The notes beneath the pieces were generated by a model. That model did no database searches. It had not been told where the DNA came from and was given only the letters and a program-made list of their open reading frames with translations. Shown piece by piece: positions 12,434 to 23,829 of a DNA stretch of 64,000 bases; positions within the stretch are counted from its first letter, which is position 1, and the number at the start of each line of letters is the position of its first letter. A program made the translations under genes and the position numbers. The DNA lies in assembly GCF_030247195.1 (NCBI RefSeq), contig NC_080671.1:184615725-184679724 (forward strand), written 5' to 3'. The stretch comes from Topomyia yanbarensis (Eukaryota > Arthropoda > Insecta > Diptera > Culicidae).

Positions 12434-13330
12434 AATAAATATGACACATTCTTTCGTGACGTTACAACGATTTGACGATTCTTCATTCCATTAATACGTT
12501 ATAACTTTATCAAATGAACGCCTACATCAAAACTTATTACAGATTCGGAAAGTAGACAAAATTTCACTAAGGATTCAATAAACATAAACTGAATATACTG
12601 GAAGAGAATTGTTTTATGACCGATAATGTAACGTGACGTTACAACGCGTCACAAATTAGAACTTTCAACGTATTTCTATAAAAGTCAAAATATCTGCTCT
12701 ATAAGATTTTTTATCAAGAACAAATCTTCTATGATGTATTTCTAAATAGCATACAAATAACTAGGTGTCATTAAATATATTTTTTATTGTTTTGTTTCTT
12801 ATTAAGCATCTTTTAACTTTCGTGACGTTACAACGCTCCTTTTTCAGAAAAGCGATATCTCATTGCGTTGTAACGTCACGAAAATCTTCAACTCTGTAAG
12901 TTACGCTGGTGCTATTGTTTTGAGTAAAATTTTAAATATTTATCACATTTAACCGTTTAATGATAATTTATTCGAATTACAATATGGGGTAGTCGAAAAA
13001 TCACGCTACAGTTTATTTTTTTTAATTGTCGCACAAATAATTGATCAAGCCAAGAAATGTGTTTTCATATATGTTGTTGATAGATTTGAGCCATTTGACA
13101 CATTAAATTATTTGACAGGGCTCAATCTGGTAGTTTAACGTAGCCAGAATAGCAGCTTTTAACACATATTTCACAAACAAAAGTAAACTGGCAGTATTGC
13201 TTTATTTAATTTGGTAAGGAATCAGTTTCCTGATCCGAGTTTATAGTATGATATTTGTATTGTTGGGCTTAATCAAGTGGATTTATATGATAAAGCGAGC
13301 ACAATTTAAGCGCCAGACAATCGACAGTGC

Positions 13331-13569
13331 TAAGGGACCATTCATAAGTTACGTAACGCAAAAATTGCCCAAAATTGACCCCCCCCCCCATGCAACAAAT
13401 TGTCACAAATGTCTCCATCCCCCTCCTCTATTACGTAACAAATTCATTGAAATTTTTTTTCTTCGCTGAATACATGTTACGTAACGATCTCTCCCCCTAT
13501 GTCAAGACTTGTCGTACCTCCTCCCCCCACTCCCCTAAAAGCGTTACGTAATTTATGAATCGTCCCTAA
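13331..13569. mobile_element. PIF/Harbinger-like MITE with TAA target duplication
   Basis: The element 13334-13566 is 233 bp, flanked by TAA (13331-13333 and 13567-13569). The inverted ends are GGGACCATTCATAAGTTACG against the complement of the right end, GGGACGATTCATAAATTACG. A 3-bp TWA duplication and this length fit the PIF/Harbinger MITE type. The body has strong strand asymmetry (C-runs, including 10 C at about 13380) and four TTACGTAA-centred palindromes at 13348, 13430, 13476 and 13543. Confidence 0.85.
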
Positions 13570-13966
13570 GTATACTGAAATATTGTATATATTATACTTG
13601 CAAAGATTCAAAGATAAGGAACACGTCACATCGCCGTGATGTTACGAAACAATGTGTTACATCCAATCGTCAATTCGACGGGATTTTAAATGTCTGCAAA
13701 CACCAATAAACACTCCCTCATCTATCTTTTTTGAGCTCATTTGAGATGTGCCAAAGCCTTTTTATCCCACTCTAAGCAATTGAGACGATTTAGTGCGGTC
13801 ACCCAGATATGTATCTGTAGACCCAATTATGTCTTTACAACCTCCCGTAAATTTGAATAGATATCCGTCTATATTGGATTTAATACCTCAGGCATTTCGA
13901 TAATGTAGCTGCTTTGACGATGTATATGTTAGTTACTAAATGACGGCACGTGCGACTACAACGGAG

Positions 13967-14118
13967 CCCGATCAGAAACACATAACAGAAATCTTTCAAA
14001 ACTATATCTCGCATTGTTACTTGTTATTTTCTGTTATTTTAACTACTAACTAATTTATAACACAATATGTTACAAAAATTGTGTTTTGTTATAATCTTGT
14101 TATTTCATTCTGATCGGG
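13967..14118. mobile_element. short MITE with CCCGATCAGAA ends, copy 1
   Basis: 152 bp starting CCCGATCAGAAACACATAAC and ending TTCATTCTGATCGGG, giving an 11-bp inverted repeat. A second copy lies at 57148-57308 with the same order of landmarks (AAACTATATCTC, TTTTAACTACTAAC, TTATAATCTTG). No transposase. Target duplication ambiguous (GAG is possible on both sides). Confidence 0.75.
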
Positions 14119-15172
14119 AGGTTGCGGATAACCTTATATCGGTTGTCTCGTCGATGATGGCGAAGTGTGGAATTGTTGATTGCTGGAAGCGAAGAAATAT
14201 TCAGGGAACGCACTTATTATTAAGGGCTAAATACTAACCCGAAAACAAAGTTCGGATAGTTCATTTGAAAAAGTTGTAACAGAGAATGAAGGTTGGTCAA
14301 ATCGTTGTAACGTCACGAAAGAATGTGTCGATGGTATATAACACCTTAAGCACTTAAGGATATACATTCTGAATTTATGAATATCACGCTAGTATAATTT
14401 CCTGTTCACGAAACAACTTGAAAGCGTTTCAATAAACCATACGAAGTAAAATTTGACACTATATCTGATAAATCATTCAAGCGTCTGATAAAAGTTAAAC
14501 TACGTGACGTTACAACGCAAAGTGTATGCTGCTCTAACTTTAGTTCCCCACATCCAATAAAAGAAATTGTAGGCTTTTTAGAAAAGTATTTTTTAACACA
14601 AATAGAATCCGGAATATAAATTTGAACAAAATTTCAGTTTTTTAATAAAATTAAAAAATGGGCATTTTTCGTGACGTTACAACGCAGAAACAACCAAAAC
14701 TTCTATTAGTTCAAAAAGTATTAGTGGTCAAATCAAGAAAAAAAATCCTTCTAGTTATATTGTTCTACACTCAATAACGAACAAATTACTTTGAACAGAT
14801 AATAATTTCAAACATAGTTTCATGAAATAGAACTTTTCTTAGAAGTCAATAATTTAGGAGCCATGTTCCGTGAAATTCAACTTACTTTGCTGTATATTTT
14901 TATACTATTTGTCGAAATGTCAATAGTTGGATTACATAACTTTTCAATAGTTTAAACACTACCGAATCATAAAAAAAATATTGTGATACCAAAATAAGGC
15001 AAAACAAAAACCTCCTTCTGGTGTACAAGCCCGCGGAATGTGTCGCCAAAAGCTTATTAATGTGTATATTTTATTCTCTGAAAGTTTGAAAAGGATGGGT
15101 CCACTAGGAAATTTTCTACAGCGTTTTTTCATGATGCAAATTTAAGTGGGACACCCTTTATTGTGTGTGTAT

Positions 15173-15380
15173 GGGACAATTTATAAATTACGTAACGCAA
15201 AAAATGTTCAGAACTCACTCCTCCCTTCCCTTATGTAACAAATTGGCATACATTTCTTTATCCCCCCTATTCCGTGACAAATTTGTTAATTTTTTTTCTT
15301 CATTTAAAACATGTTACGTAACGCTCTAGTTTACTCCCCTTCCCCATATGCCACAACATGTCACATTTTGTTATAGTCCC
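15173..15380. mobile_element. PIF/Harbinger-like MITE, decayed copy
   Basis: It starts GGGACAATTTATAAATTACG, matching the end of the intact copy at 13334, and carries the same pyrimidine-rich body with TTACGTAA cores at 15187 and 15313. The right terminus is reduced to a trace (TAGTCCC), so that end has decayed or been deleted. It lies 14 bp outside the right mariner terminus. Confidence 0.7.
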
Positions 15381-15655
15381 TGCCCTGAGTTTATTGTTTT
15401 GAAATAATTTCGGTTGAACGGCCAACGTGATATGTTTTAACAATCCCTTTCAGTCGGTTTAATTTTGGTCGATTTTTCGAGAAAAACTGTTTGCTGTTTT
15501 TCAAAATTTGAAGACGTTATGCAAGTGTACATTTGTGGCATGATAGAATTGTAGAGTAAACTAAACAAATTAAAAGAAAAATAAAGTAACTATGTCAGCT
15601 AGCCAAAAAAATCGCATTTGGAAAAAATGATAAAAAACACCCTTTATTTCTTGCA
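15381..15655. other. no gene or element recognised
   Basis: AT-rich intergenic sequence with no open frame, terminus or repeat that I can support. Confidence 0.4.
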
Positions 15656-16260
15656 GGATGAAGGTACAACACAAACTTAATAAAACATTATCAATCCTTT
15701 ATCAACAACACCGCAGTTCATTAACCCCACCTAATGCAAATTAAATAAACCCTTATTCAATTACATAATGCCCAAGTTTTTATTCAGGCAGCCATCGATA
15801 CTGTCTCGTTGTATCGTTTCGTCATGCGTCAGCTCGGTCACTAATTGCCGGTAGATATTCAAATTGAATTAGAGGCGGTAATAAAACTGCGCCAAATTAG
15901 ATAAAGCTAAATTAGATAAGCATAAATTTAATAAGAGTGAGTCGCATCGTGCTGGTTTGAACGCAAAGGATCAATTTATTTGGTCCAGGGCAATGACACT
16001 ATGCTACAAATTTGCGACCGCGTGGTACCTAATTGAAGCACCGCCCCTCACGCAAAAAAATTACACTCTTGTGCATGTATGGATTTGTCCATCGCGAGTT
16101 TTTTATTTAATTAGACACTTCTGTTTGCGGAACTACACATAGTCGAGTGCTGCCCAACCGAGCTAAATTCAATTTGCTCGGGCTCTTATTTAATTAATAT
16201 CAATTCACTCATTTCTGAAGTGAACTACCGCATTAGCTAATCCTATAAGAACAGCAAACT
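15656..16260. promoter_or_regulatory. candidate regulatory DNA, dense ATTA/TAAT cores
   Basis: Apparently unique sequence, unlike the surrounding transposon debris, with many homeodomain-type cores (TAATTG, GAATTAG, TTAATTAGA, TTAATTAATA, CTAATTG) and several GATAA/TTATC-like sites. Clusters of this type are common in insect enhancers, but AT-rich DNA produces such cores by chance, so this is only a candidate. Confidence 0.2.
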
Positions 16261-19200
16261 TGGCTAATGCCAATACATAATGGCATCTATGATGCAACTG
16301 GAGTCCCCAGAGATTGAAACAACATCCGTCGTAAAATGAAGTGAACCAACAAGAATCACATCTTGTTCGTGTTACTACATTCATATTTGCCTGTCTCAAT
16401 TTTTTGAGGAAGGTTTTTTTTCTAAAACAGAAAATCGTTTTCTGAACTGTACATTTTACACTTTGTTGCTGTCAGGCAGCATCCCTTCGATCATGCCTGA
16501 CCGAGTACAGCCTCTGTTTCACCCAAATATGTGCGTATGTACATGTTCCCGGAGGCAGAGGAGCGTGATGTTTCGACCCATTCTACAGATTCAAAACCTT
16601 CTCTCCTACTGACGCATTCATACGGAAAGGCAGATGTTTTTTCTACATTGTGCTTTTTAGCAGTCGCAAAGAACCAAGCAGCAAGTTTAAAATGCCACGC
16701 ACACATACAACCCTAGCAAGCATCCTTTCAAAGATTCACTTCTAGCGTGCAATCCACCTTTCGCTTGCATTCTCGTTGCTTTCGGTCCTATAGGAGTATG
16801 TTCAGTCGTATCTTCGGAGAAGAGGATCCTAAAACTATTAACAGACTCCGCTTATTGTGTAAGTAGTTGGTTGGGTAATTTATGATATTTTTATGACTGG
16901 GTCAGGTTGTTTACATTGCGAGATATAGCTCTTCTGCAGATAATTTGAGTTCACTTGGTAACCTTTTTGCGTTTGGTTTGTTGTTAAAGGTCGTGACATT
17001 GGCTAAACGGAAATTTGGAAGTAAAACTCTTTTTGCGTGCACTCTAACATAGGACGTATTCTTGTGCAGTTTGGCTTCGTTCGTTGTATAATCGCTTTGA
17101 ACAAACCAAACATGCAACAAATGCGGTATTCATCCTGAAATGAGACTTACGAAATACCAACATCCTGTATGCTACTTGAACATTTCAATAAACTGTTATT
17201 AGTCATACCGAAATGAAGTCACATTTCGAGTACGTGTAAATTTGCTTGCACGAACCCTTCCAAACCACATGTATGCACTTACGCGCTGAATTCGACAAGT
17301 TGAACATATTCAAGATGGCAGATAACGCTTTTAGTCAAATATTGGCGGAAGAAATTTACACCCGGATGCGATTCGTTCCAAATATATGAGCAATCGCAAA
17401 CTTGTTGATTTCTGAAAATAACTCATGAAACCACCCCTCTTCGTATAGTAGGAACCTGAACACACCATGGTAAGGCGATGGCTACTCGACAGCACAAGTA
17501 GTTTTATTGCATCTTGAAACAACTCTTCTTATGACTACTCTAGAATATGTTCTTTTGCGTTTTCGAACATTTGGTTCAATAAAAAAAATACTTTAGATTC
17601 AGAAGCAGCCAGTTGCAGCAACCACGACCCGACGGAAAAGCATCTGCATTGCGGCTCTTGTTGAGCACCCACTTTCGTGCACCAGAAAACCAATACCAAA
17701 CCAACCCAACGCGACCGACTCGAATCAACGCTCGTCGCTGTCCGTGTCCTGGAGGCCTACAAAAGGGATTTCGAGGGAAAATCTTATTCGAAAGGAGAAC
17801 GGTCACATTCGAGGGGGTGTATAGTCACACAAAAGCAAGGCTCCTGGTTCCAGGTAAAGACCGGCGAAATTATTTACTTTTATATACTTTTCCGTACGGA
17901 CCATCACAAAAGGTAGGATATTCTGAAGCTTCGTTGCGGGTGATTGTTCTCTTTTCTACGAGCTCCGGTTCCGTGATGCATGAGACCGGCGGGGGCGGAA
18001 TGCAGCATGAAAAATATAAAACTAAGAACAAAAGTAAAGCAATCTTACAAAGGAAATGAACGGATGAGAGGAAAACATCTGCAACATTTTTTTCTGGATT
18101 TCGATCTTCTTCCTTTCTCTCTGCTTACTGTTGCTTTTGGAACCGACCTGTGTGAGCGGTACCTGAAAACGAAACACGCAACCGACCTGGGAGAATCCAT
18201 TACAAGCACTCACCGAACCAGGATCAATCAATTCATTAGAATAATATTTTGTTTGTCCCCTGGTTTCTCATAGTTTGTCCTTCTAGTCATGATGGAGATC
18301 AGGCAGCTCCTCTATGCCTCGGATGTCACCCGTTTGTAGCGCCTAAACATTCTATTCAGATAAGTCGGTCGCTTTTGATAGATCGACAAGCAAATGGTTT
18401 TGTTGGAGTGTGAGAATTTGATGACAGCTAAACATTAAGGAGTTCAAATTATAGCGATGGAACCCAATCCTTTGTACGGAACGAAGTGTAGAGAGCAACA
18501 CCACTTCCCGATAAGATCGCGTACTTTCAACCCACAGAATCAGATGGCCGCGATGGCGTTCACACGCTTTACTAGCAGCTGAAATGGCGTTGATGTACGT
18601 ACATGCGTAATGTAATAGAAATAATGAGAGGTCATTAAGGCCACTCTCAGACTGAAATCATGATTTCCAAATTAATTTTCTAACACAGGCAGCGGCTTGG
18701 GCCTCCAAAGCCGAGCCGGTTCGACGGATGGTGGCTTTTGAACAAAACCAAGGGCAAACCGGAGACGACCATGAAAACTGAAAAAACGAACCATAAACCA
18801 GCAGTGGGATGTGGTAGTAGAGCCAATCGTCATACCCATTGATGCATGCGGCGGAAAACTGCTTCGCCTATATCTACGAGCGACGTTTGCTATGGAAGAG
18901 AGCTAGTGAGCGGTGGTCTGTGGTGGAGTTTTAATTTTTCTAACGCCTTCCCCTCGCGCGCTAATCGACCGAGTTGTATCGGAACGAATTTCATGTTATG
19001 CGTTGGGCCTTCGGGTGTGAAGTTTTCGAAGTCAGTGTCAAACCACACCGAGCCTCTGCACAGTGGTGGCCGTGCACTGACCTTACCCGAAGCATGTTTA
19101 GCATACTTGTTTAATTTTGGACCGGAATTTGATTTGCCACAAGGTGTCATTTGGAAAAAAAATCATACGCTTGAGAGAGAGCTGATTGAAACGTTATGTG

Positions 19201-19580
19201 AACATTAGATTAAACTCCAAATCGACATTTACTAGTAACCACGGCAGTAAAGGTACAAAATTTCTTAGGTTTGAAAAAACACAAATGATAAATCATCTAG
19301 TTTATTAGCTACTCATGAATGCATCTAAAATGACTGGTATTGGGTTATGGATACTTCCAATGCATCAGAAATCAACGAAAAAACCCATTGTGTTGTAAGA
19401 CCAGATACTTCTCAATTAAGAGAAGGTTACTTGTATCAAGAAAAATCGACTTTTTCATGTTGAACCGGCTCCGAAACACCTATAATGTATTTTAAAACTA
19501 AAAGCCAGTTAAACAAAATAGTCCGTCGGCTGGGAACAAATATTTGAGGTGCTCGGAGACGCCATTTTGTATTTTTTTAC
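16261..19580. other. mostly unique-looking sequence, no gene assigned
   Basis: GC is higher here than in the transposon-rich parts. The longest frame, 17613-18059 plus (148 codons, starting MQQPRPDGKASALRLLLSTH), has no recognisable domain and overlaps frames in other phases. Another at 18846-19208 (120 codons) overlaps an antisense frame. I see no splice-flanked exon with family signal and no inverted termini. This could be intronic or intergenic sequence, or hold an exon I cannot recognise. Confidence 0.35.
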
Positions 19581-21701
19581 GCAAATGAATTGACTACGTA
19601 TTTTTTTTTTTTTTCGAGAGTTGTCCTACTGGAGCTGTAGAGCTAGGTTCTCGGAAGGGCTCCCCGTCAGAATCACATACTACAATTTGCAGACGAGACA
19701 GGCAATGTCGCCCAATAAAACACTGCAATAGGCCAATTGTAGCGGGCCGTGATTCTGAATGTGATATTCCTTGTACGGTTCAGGCATGTGCGGGCGTAGG
19801 GACTCGGAATGGCGTGTATCATCGCGAAGGGCTCGAATATTTGTACGTTAATGTGCTCGATCGTGTGTGCGTTTGTATGTCGCGTGTGCTAACGTGTAAC
19901 ATCGCGTGCATAAATTCTATTTCATAATCGTGTGCCTTTCGCATATTCGCGTGTGTTCTGGAATGATCGCGCGCGGACCGTGAATCAGATACTTAATTTT
20001 TTGTGTACGGTTCAGATTCCAGAAGGAAGTGGGCTCTTCCATATCATTAGAGATCCCAATCATGTCGTCGTAGAACGCGTGGTCTAGTGGATATGCGCTT
20101 TATTTTTTTTTTTTGATTGGTCCAACTGAATGTATGGACCTAAATTGCTAGAATAAAGGTTAAAGATTTCCGGACGTGACCGATTCATGATCGCGCATTT
20201 GCGGGTTGGCGTTTGAGATCGCGTTTGTAACTTCGTAAGTACTAAAACGTTCACACAATTGCCGCAGTGTTATCAAGTTTACGCGATCGCGGGCATAGGT
20301 GTGCGTAGATGATCGCGAAGGGCTTAAGCGTTCGTATGTTGACGTGTTTGTCGCGTGTGCTCGCGTGTATGTGACTTCGCGTGTATAAATTCGATTTTGA
20401 AACCCTGCGGCGATTTATATATTCGCGGACCGTCATTCTGATCTTTAGTTTTCGGTGTACGGATCACATTCTGACAGGGAGAGAGTTACCCCATATCACT
20501 AGAGTTTCCGGTCATGTCGCCATGGAACGTTTTGTCTAGTGGATATGGTAGTTATTTTTCAATTTTATTATTTTTTTAATAATTAGCAAGGACCTAGATT
20601 GTTTGTACCGAGGATAGATACTTCCGGACGATCCCGATTCATGATGGCGCGAGCGCGGGAGTTTGTAGGTTGACACTTGAGATCGTGTTGGTAAGTTTAT
20701 GAGTGCTGAGATTTTCACCTTATCACCGGGGTGTAATCATGTTTGCGAGTTCGTAGGCTGCTTGGAAAATCGCAAGGGGCTCTAACGTTTGTGCGCTGAC
20801 GTGATTTTGTAACGTGTGTTCTTGAATGGTCTCGCGAACCGTGAGTCTGATATTAAATTTTTGGTGCGCGGTTTGAATTCTGGCAGAGAGTGGGATCGTT
20901 TATATCGATAGGGTTCCCGGTCATGTCGCCATGAGACGTGTTGTCTAATAGGTATGGGCGTATTTTCTTAATTGGTCCAGCTGAAGGCATGGACCTAGGC
21001 TTCGAGGATCAAGGATAGACTTTCGGACGTGACCGAGTTTTAATCGCGTGCACGATGGCATTTTTGTAGGTTCCCGCTGAGACCGCGTTTGAGAATGTGT
21101 GAGTGTTAAGACGTTCACTATCACCATCGTTGTTGATTCAGCTGAAGGCGGGTGTAGAATGGCAGTATAGGACTCGAAAAGAAGAAATAAAAGACAATAT
21201 ATGAGAGACGTAATAGATTAGATAGGTACAAGATACAGCTGAAATTATGATCAGCACATGAGACATACATTAGTACTTCAAACACTACTAATACTTGAAT
21301 AGCCAATCACCACACATAGCACATCCTTTCTCAATTATCTATTTGTTACTGGTTGATTGTTGGTTATGAGCTGGTGAATAGAGGAAAGGTATAGAACAGA
21401 CAAAAGGCTCATATCAGCCCTCCCGGCCTCCTCGACACACCACTATCGAGGCGTATTGTAATCAACATCTTGAAGCGGGCTTCTTATATAAATCAAATCC
21501 TCAGTAGTCATAATGTTTGGTGGATTATTAACATGAGAACTAATTAACCTCTAGTAGTAGAACATGGAGCAAATAAAAACTAAAACGAGCGAAGGTCCTT
21601 ATATTTAGATAACTCTATTGAATATATTGTGGCTTGATGATGTTTACAATACCGTCAATCCCATCAACCTGCGAGAGGGCAAATGAATTGACTACGTATT
21701 T
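19581..21701 (-). mobile_element. retroinsertion, tandem-unit family copy B (three units)
   Basis: A 23-bp direct repeat beginning GCAAATGAATTGACTACGTA flanks the insert at 19581-19603 and 21679-21701. A T-run (19601-19614) abuts the left flank, so the element is in minus orientation with a poly(A) tail. Total insert is about 2.07 kb. Three tandem units are marked by the TGTACGG/TGCGCGG anchor at 20004, 20457 and 20865 and by the TCATGTCG anchor at about 20060, 20511 and 20920, spacing about 451 and 409 bp. The 550 bp at the far (5') end, 21130-21678, is not repeated. Short minus-strand frames (about 60 codons) recur in the units but are not conserved as protein, so the element looks non-coding and non-autonomous, or derived from a non-coding RNA. 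Confidence 0.8.
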
Positions 21702-21990
21702 ATAGAAAAATTAAACAAGACCAAATGTTTATCGTTTTCTTATATTTAACAAAATTCATAGTGTCACTTTCGAAGTCTATCATTAAATGGTTTTTGAAAT
21801 TCTGATTTAAAACTTATTTCCAAAAGCATTCATTTGTTCTTGAAAATGCTCGATAATTTATGCATTCTGTATTCTACTTGACGGTAATTCTTTGAAAATA
21901 ATAGACACCATTTCTATGATTACTACTTTGAACGACAATATCTCAACTTTGGTATAAATGATTTTGTATCTTGTTTACCATAAGTAAAAT
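21702..21990. other. AT-rich spacer between two retroinsertions
   Basis: Nothing recognised beyond AT-rich sequence. Confidence 0.5.
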
Positions 21991-22000
21991 AAACTTTCTT

Positions 22001-22321
22001 TTTCGTGAGCTGTAGAGCTTGGTTCTCAGAAGGTCGTACAATTGTAGACGAGACGGAAAATGTCACCAACTAAAACACTGCTAAAGTCCAATTCCAGCGG
22101 GTCATGTTTATGGTTGTTATATTAAGCGTTTGAGATGTTCGAATGTAGGGACTTCACGATCGCGTGGGAATGATCGCTTATTTGTTCGCGTTTGATACCG
22201 CGTTGATCAGATTATAAGAGTGATGCTCGTCTTTGTGTATCATGGCATGGGATTCGAGCGTTTGTATGTGAACCTGTTCGATCCTGTGGATTTTCGTATA
22301 TCGCGTAATTGTCCTTCGAAT
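22001..22321 (-). mobile_element. tandem-unit retroelement copy C, left part
   Basis: It begins after a short T-rich run and shows the family start (GAGCTGTAGAGCTTGGTTCTC, interrupted by a deletion) followed by TAAAACACTGC, CGATCGCG and GTTCGATC patches matching copies A and B. The match stops near 22320, where LINE coding sequence begins, and resumes near 23830. Confidence 0.65.
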
Positions 22322-23825
22322 ATATTTTATGCTCGCGTGGCCGAAATTACGACAGAAAAACTTAATAAGTTTTCTATCAAAAGCGTTGATAAAAATCACG
22401 AAGCCGTTCCACTACCAACAGGGCGACTAGTGGAGGAAAGCGAGATAAACGAAAATCAGTTTTGTGTTTTCAAGCATATCAATATGCTTAAGAAGATTGT
22501 ATCGAACCTTAAAAATCGCTCGGGAGCGAATAATGTGACTAAGCGCGTGCTGGTGGATGCGTTTGACATAATTACTGGTAAACTGTTAACAGTTATTAAT
22601 GAGTCGCTTCGGCAAGGTGTTTGTTCGGAAGCGTGGAAGAAGACGGTCGTAATGTCAGTTCCAAAAGTTCCAAATACATCACCAGCAGAGGATCACAGGA
22701 CATTGAGAACGGAAAAGTTGTCTTGGCAGTTTTTGTTGACTTGAAACGAGCATTTGAAACAATTGATCGCCGTTCAACCGCGCTACATTATCGGAAGCCG
22801 AAATTAACCTTGGTGTACCACAGGGCCATTTTTGTTTATCCTATACATTAACGACATGAGAAACATTTTGGAAAATGCGAAAATAAACCTGTTTGCCGAT
22901 GACACAGTTTTATTTATCATCGGTAATAGTTTCAATGAGTGATCAGGATAATGAACCTTGAGCTGACGAAGAGTAGTGATTGGTTGAAGTGGAAAAAACT
23001 CAAACTGAATATTTCCAAGACCAAATATATGATTGCAACTACGCGGCAGATGAATGAAAGTGCTGCAACAGTTGAAATAGATGGAGAGATAGTTGAACGA
23101 GTTGCAGCTACCAAGTATCTTGGAGTCACATTGGACGAAAAACTAAGTTTTGTTGAGCGCGTGAACTATACAATCCGGAAAGCTGCCAGGAAGTTTGGCG
23201 TTATTTGTAGAATTACTAGGTTTCTCACATTTGACTCAAAAATAACTGTTTACAAGACCATATTAGCACCCCATTTTAATTACTGTGCTTCTATTCTGTT
23301 CTTAGTGTCCAAGAAACAGCGGAAGCGAATGCAAATCTTACAGAACAAGGTAATGCGACTGCTACTACGATGTGACAGACTAACTCCGCGACATTTGATG
23401 TTCAATTGTTTACAATGGATGTCAGTTCAGCAACGTATTGAATATAACACATTTGTTTTCATCTTCAGAGTAATAAATGGAATGACGCCGCAGTACCTGT
23501 GTAGCACTGTTGTGTACGGAAGAGATTTGCACCGGTATGAATCCAAGACAAGCCGGAACTCTGATATTGTTGAGCGAAATCTTGTACGCAGAACTCCTTA
23601 TTTTATAAAGGCTACAATTTGTTCAACGCATTACCAGAATACGCCAAGCGAAATAATAACCTAAGATAATTAAACAGGCCTGCAAGATATTTGTGAAGCA
23701 GAGGTTTTTGAATTTATAAGATAGAAGGATGGGCATACACGGAAGTCTTCTACACTACAAAAGATGTGTATGGGTGTGAGGTGGGTCATCCCAGCATAAA
23801 AAAATTTCTAGTGTACAATTTTTTA
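22322..23825 (+). mobile_element. LINE reverse-transcriptase relic inside copy C
   Basis: A non-LTR retrotransposon ORF2 fragment, which would encode reverse transcriptase. Visible landmarks in order: SGANNVTKRVLVDAF and SEAWKKTVVMSVPKVPN (22530-22670, the region before the RT core), AVFVDLKRAFETIDR (from about 22725, RT motif A with its aspartate), GVPQG (22812-22826), LYINDM and FADD (22892-22903, the catalytic YADD-type motif with F for Y), YLGVTLDEKL (about 23118), then a long C-terminal open stretch to about 23664 and a KQACKIFVKQRFL-like tail. Damage: an internal deletion between PAEDHR and the motif A region, missing residues after GVPQG, several frameshifts. The 5' part with the endonuclease is absent. 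The clade is CR1/L2- or jockey-like; I cannot choose without alignment. Confidence 0.85.
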
Positions 23826-23829
23826 TTTA

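Larger units (their letters stand above)
12440..15020. repeat. region with seven copies of CGTGACGTTACAACG
   Basis: Exact 15-mers occur at 12455, 12632, 12821, 14503 and 14670 on the plus strand and at 12866-12880 and 14303-14317 inverted, with a diverged inverted copy at 13631-13650. Spacing within each group is mainly 167-200 bp. The outermost left copy and the copy at 14303 share a longer inverted context: ACACATTCTTT precedes both and GATTTGAC follows both, making an inverted repeat of about 33 bp (about 12444-12477 against 14295-14328). No open frame of note lies inside. It probably derives from a DNA transposon inserted in the mariner 3' part, the 15-mer being a likely protein-binding repeat; this is inference. 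Confidence 0.8.
11416..15158 (+). mobile_element. mariner (ITmD37E-like) with nested insertions
   Basis: Terminal inverted repeats are visible: the left end AAGGGTGCCCCACATCAAAT (from 11416) mirrors a right end whose complement is AAGGGTGTCCCACTTAAATT, and both continue to the shared TACAGCGT/ACGCTGTA segment about 45 bp in. TA dinucleotides flank both ends (11414-11415 and 15159-15160), the mariner target. A transposase relic runs plus-strand near the left end. The length, 3.74 kb, is about three times that of a normal mariner because other sequence sits inside: a CG-rich hAT-type MITE (12268-12373), a motif-array region (12440-about 15020), a TAA-flanked MITE (13334-13566) and a CCCGATCAG-ended MITE (13967-14118). 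Confidence 0.85.

Noticed and set aside
17613..18059. 148-codon plus-strand open frame
   Set aside because: Longest frame outside the LINE, but it has no domain, overlaps frames in other phases and has low-information composition; not called as a gene.
19581..21701. centromeric or other satellite
   Set aside because: The units are tandem, but the whole block has a target duplication and poly(A) run, so it is a discrete insertion and not part of an extended array.
22220..22744. 174-codon open frame as a single protein
   Set aside because: Its first 35 codons or so are tandem-unit retroelement sequence and the rest is LINE RT; it is a junction artefact.
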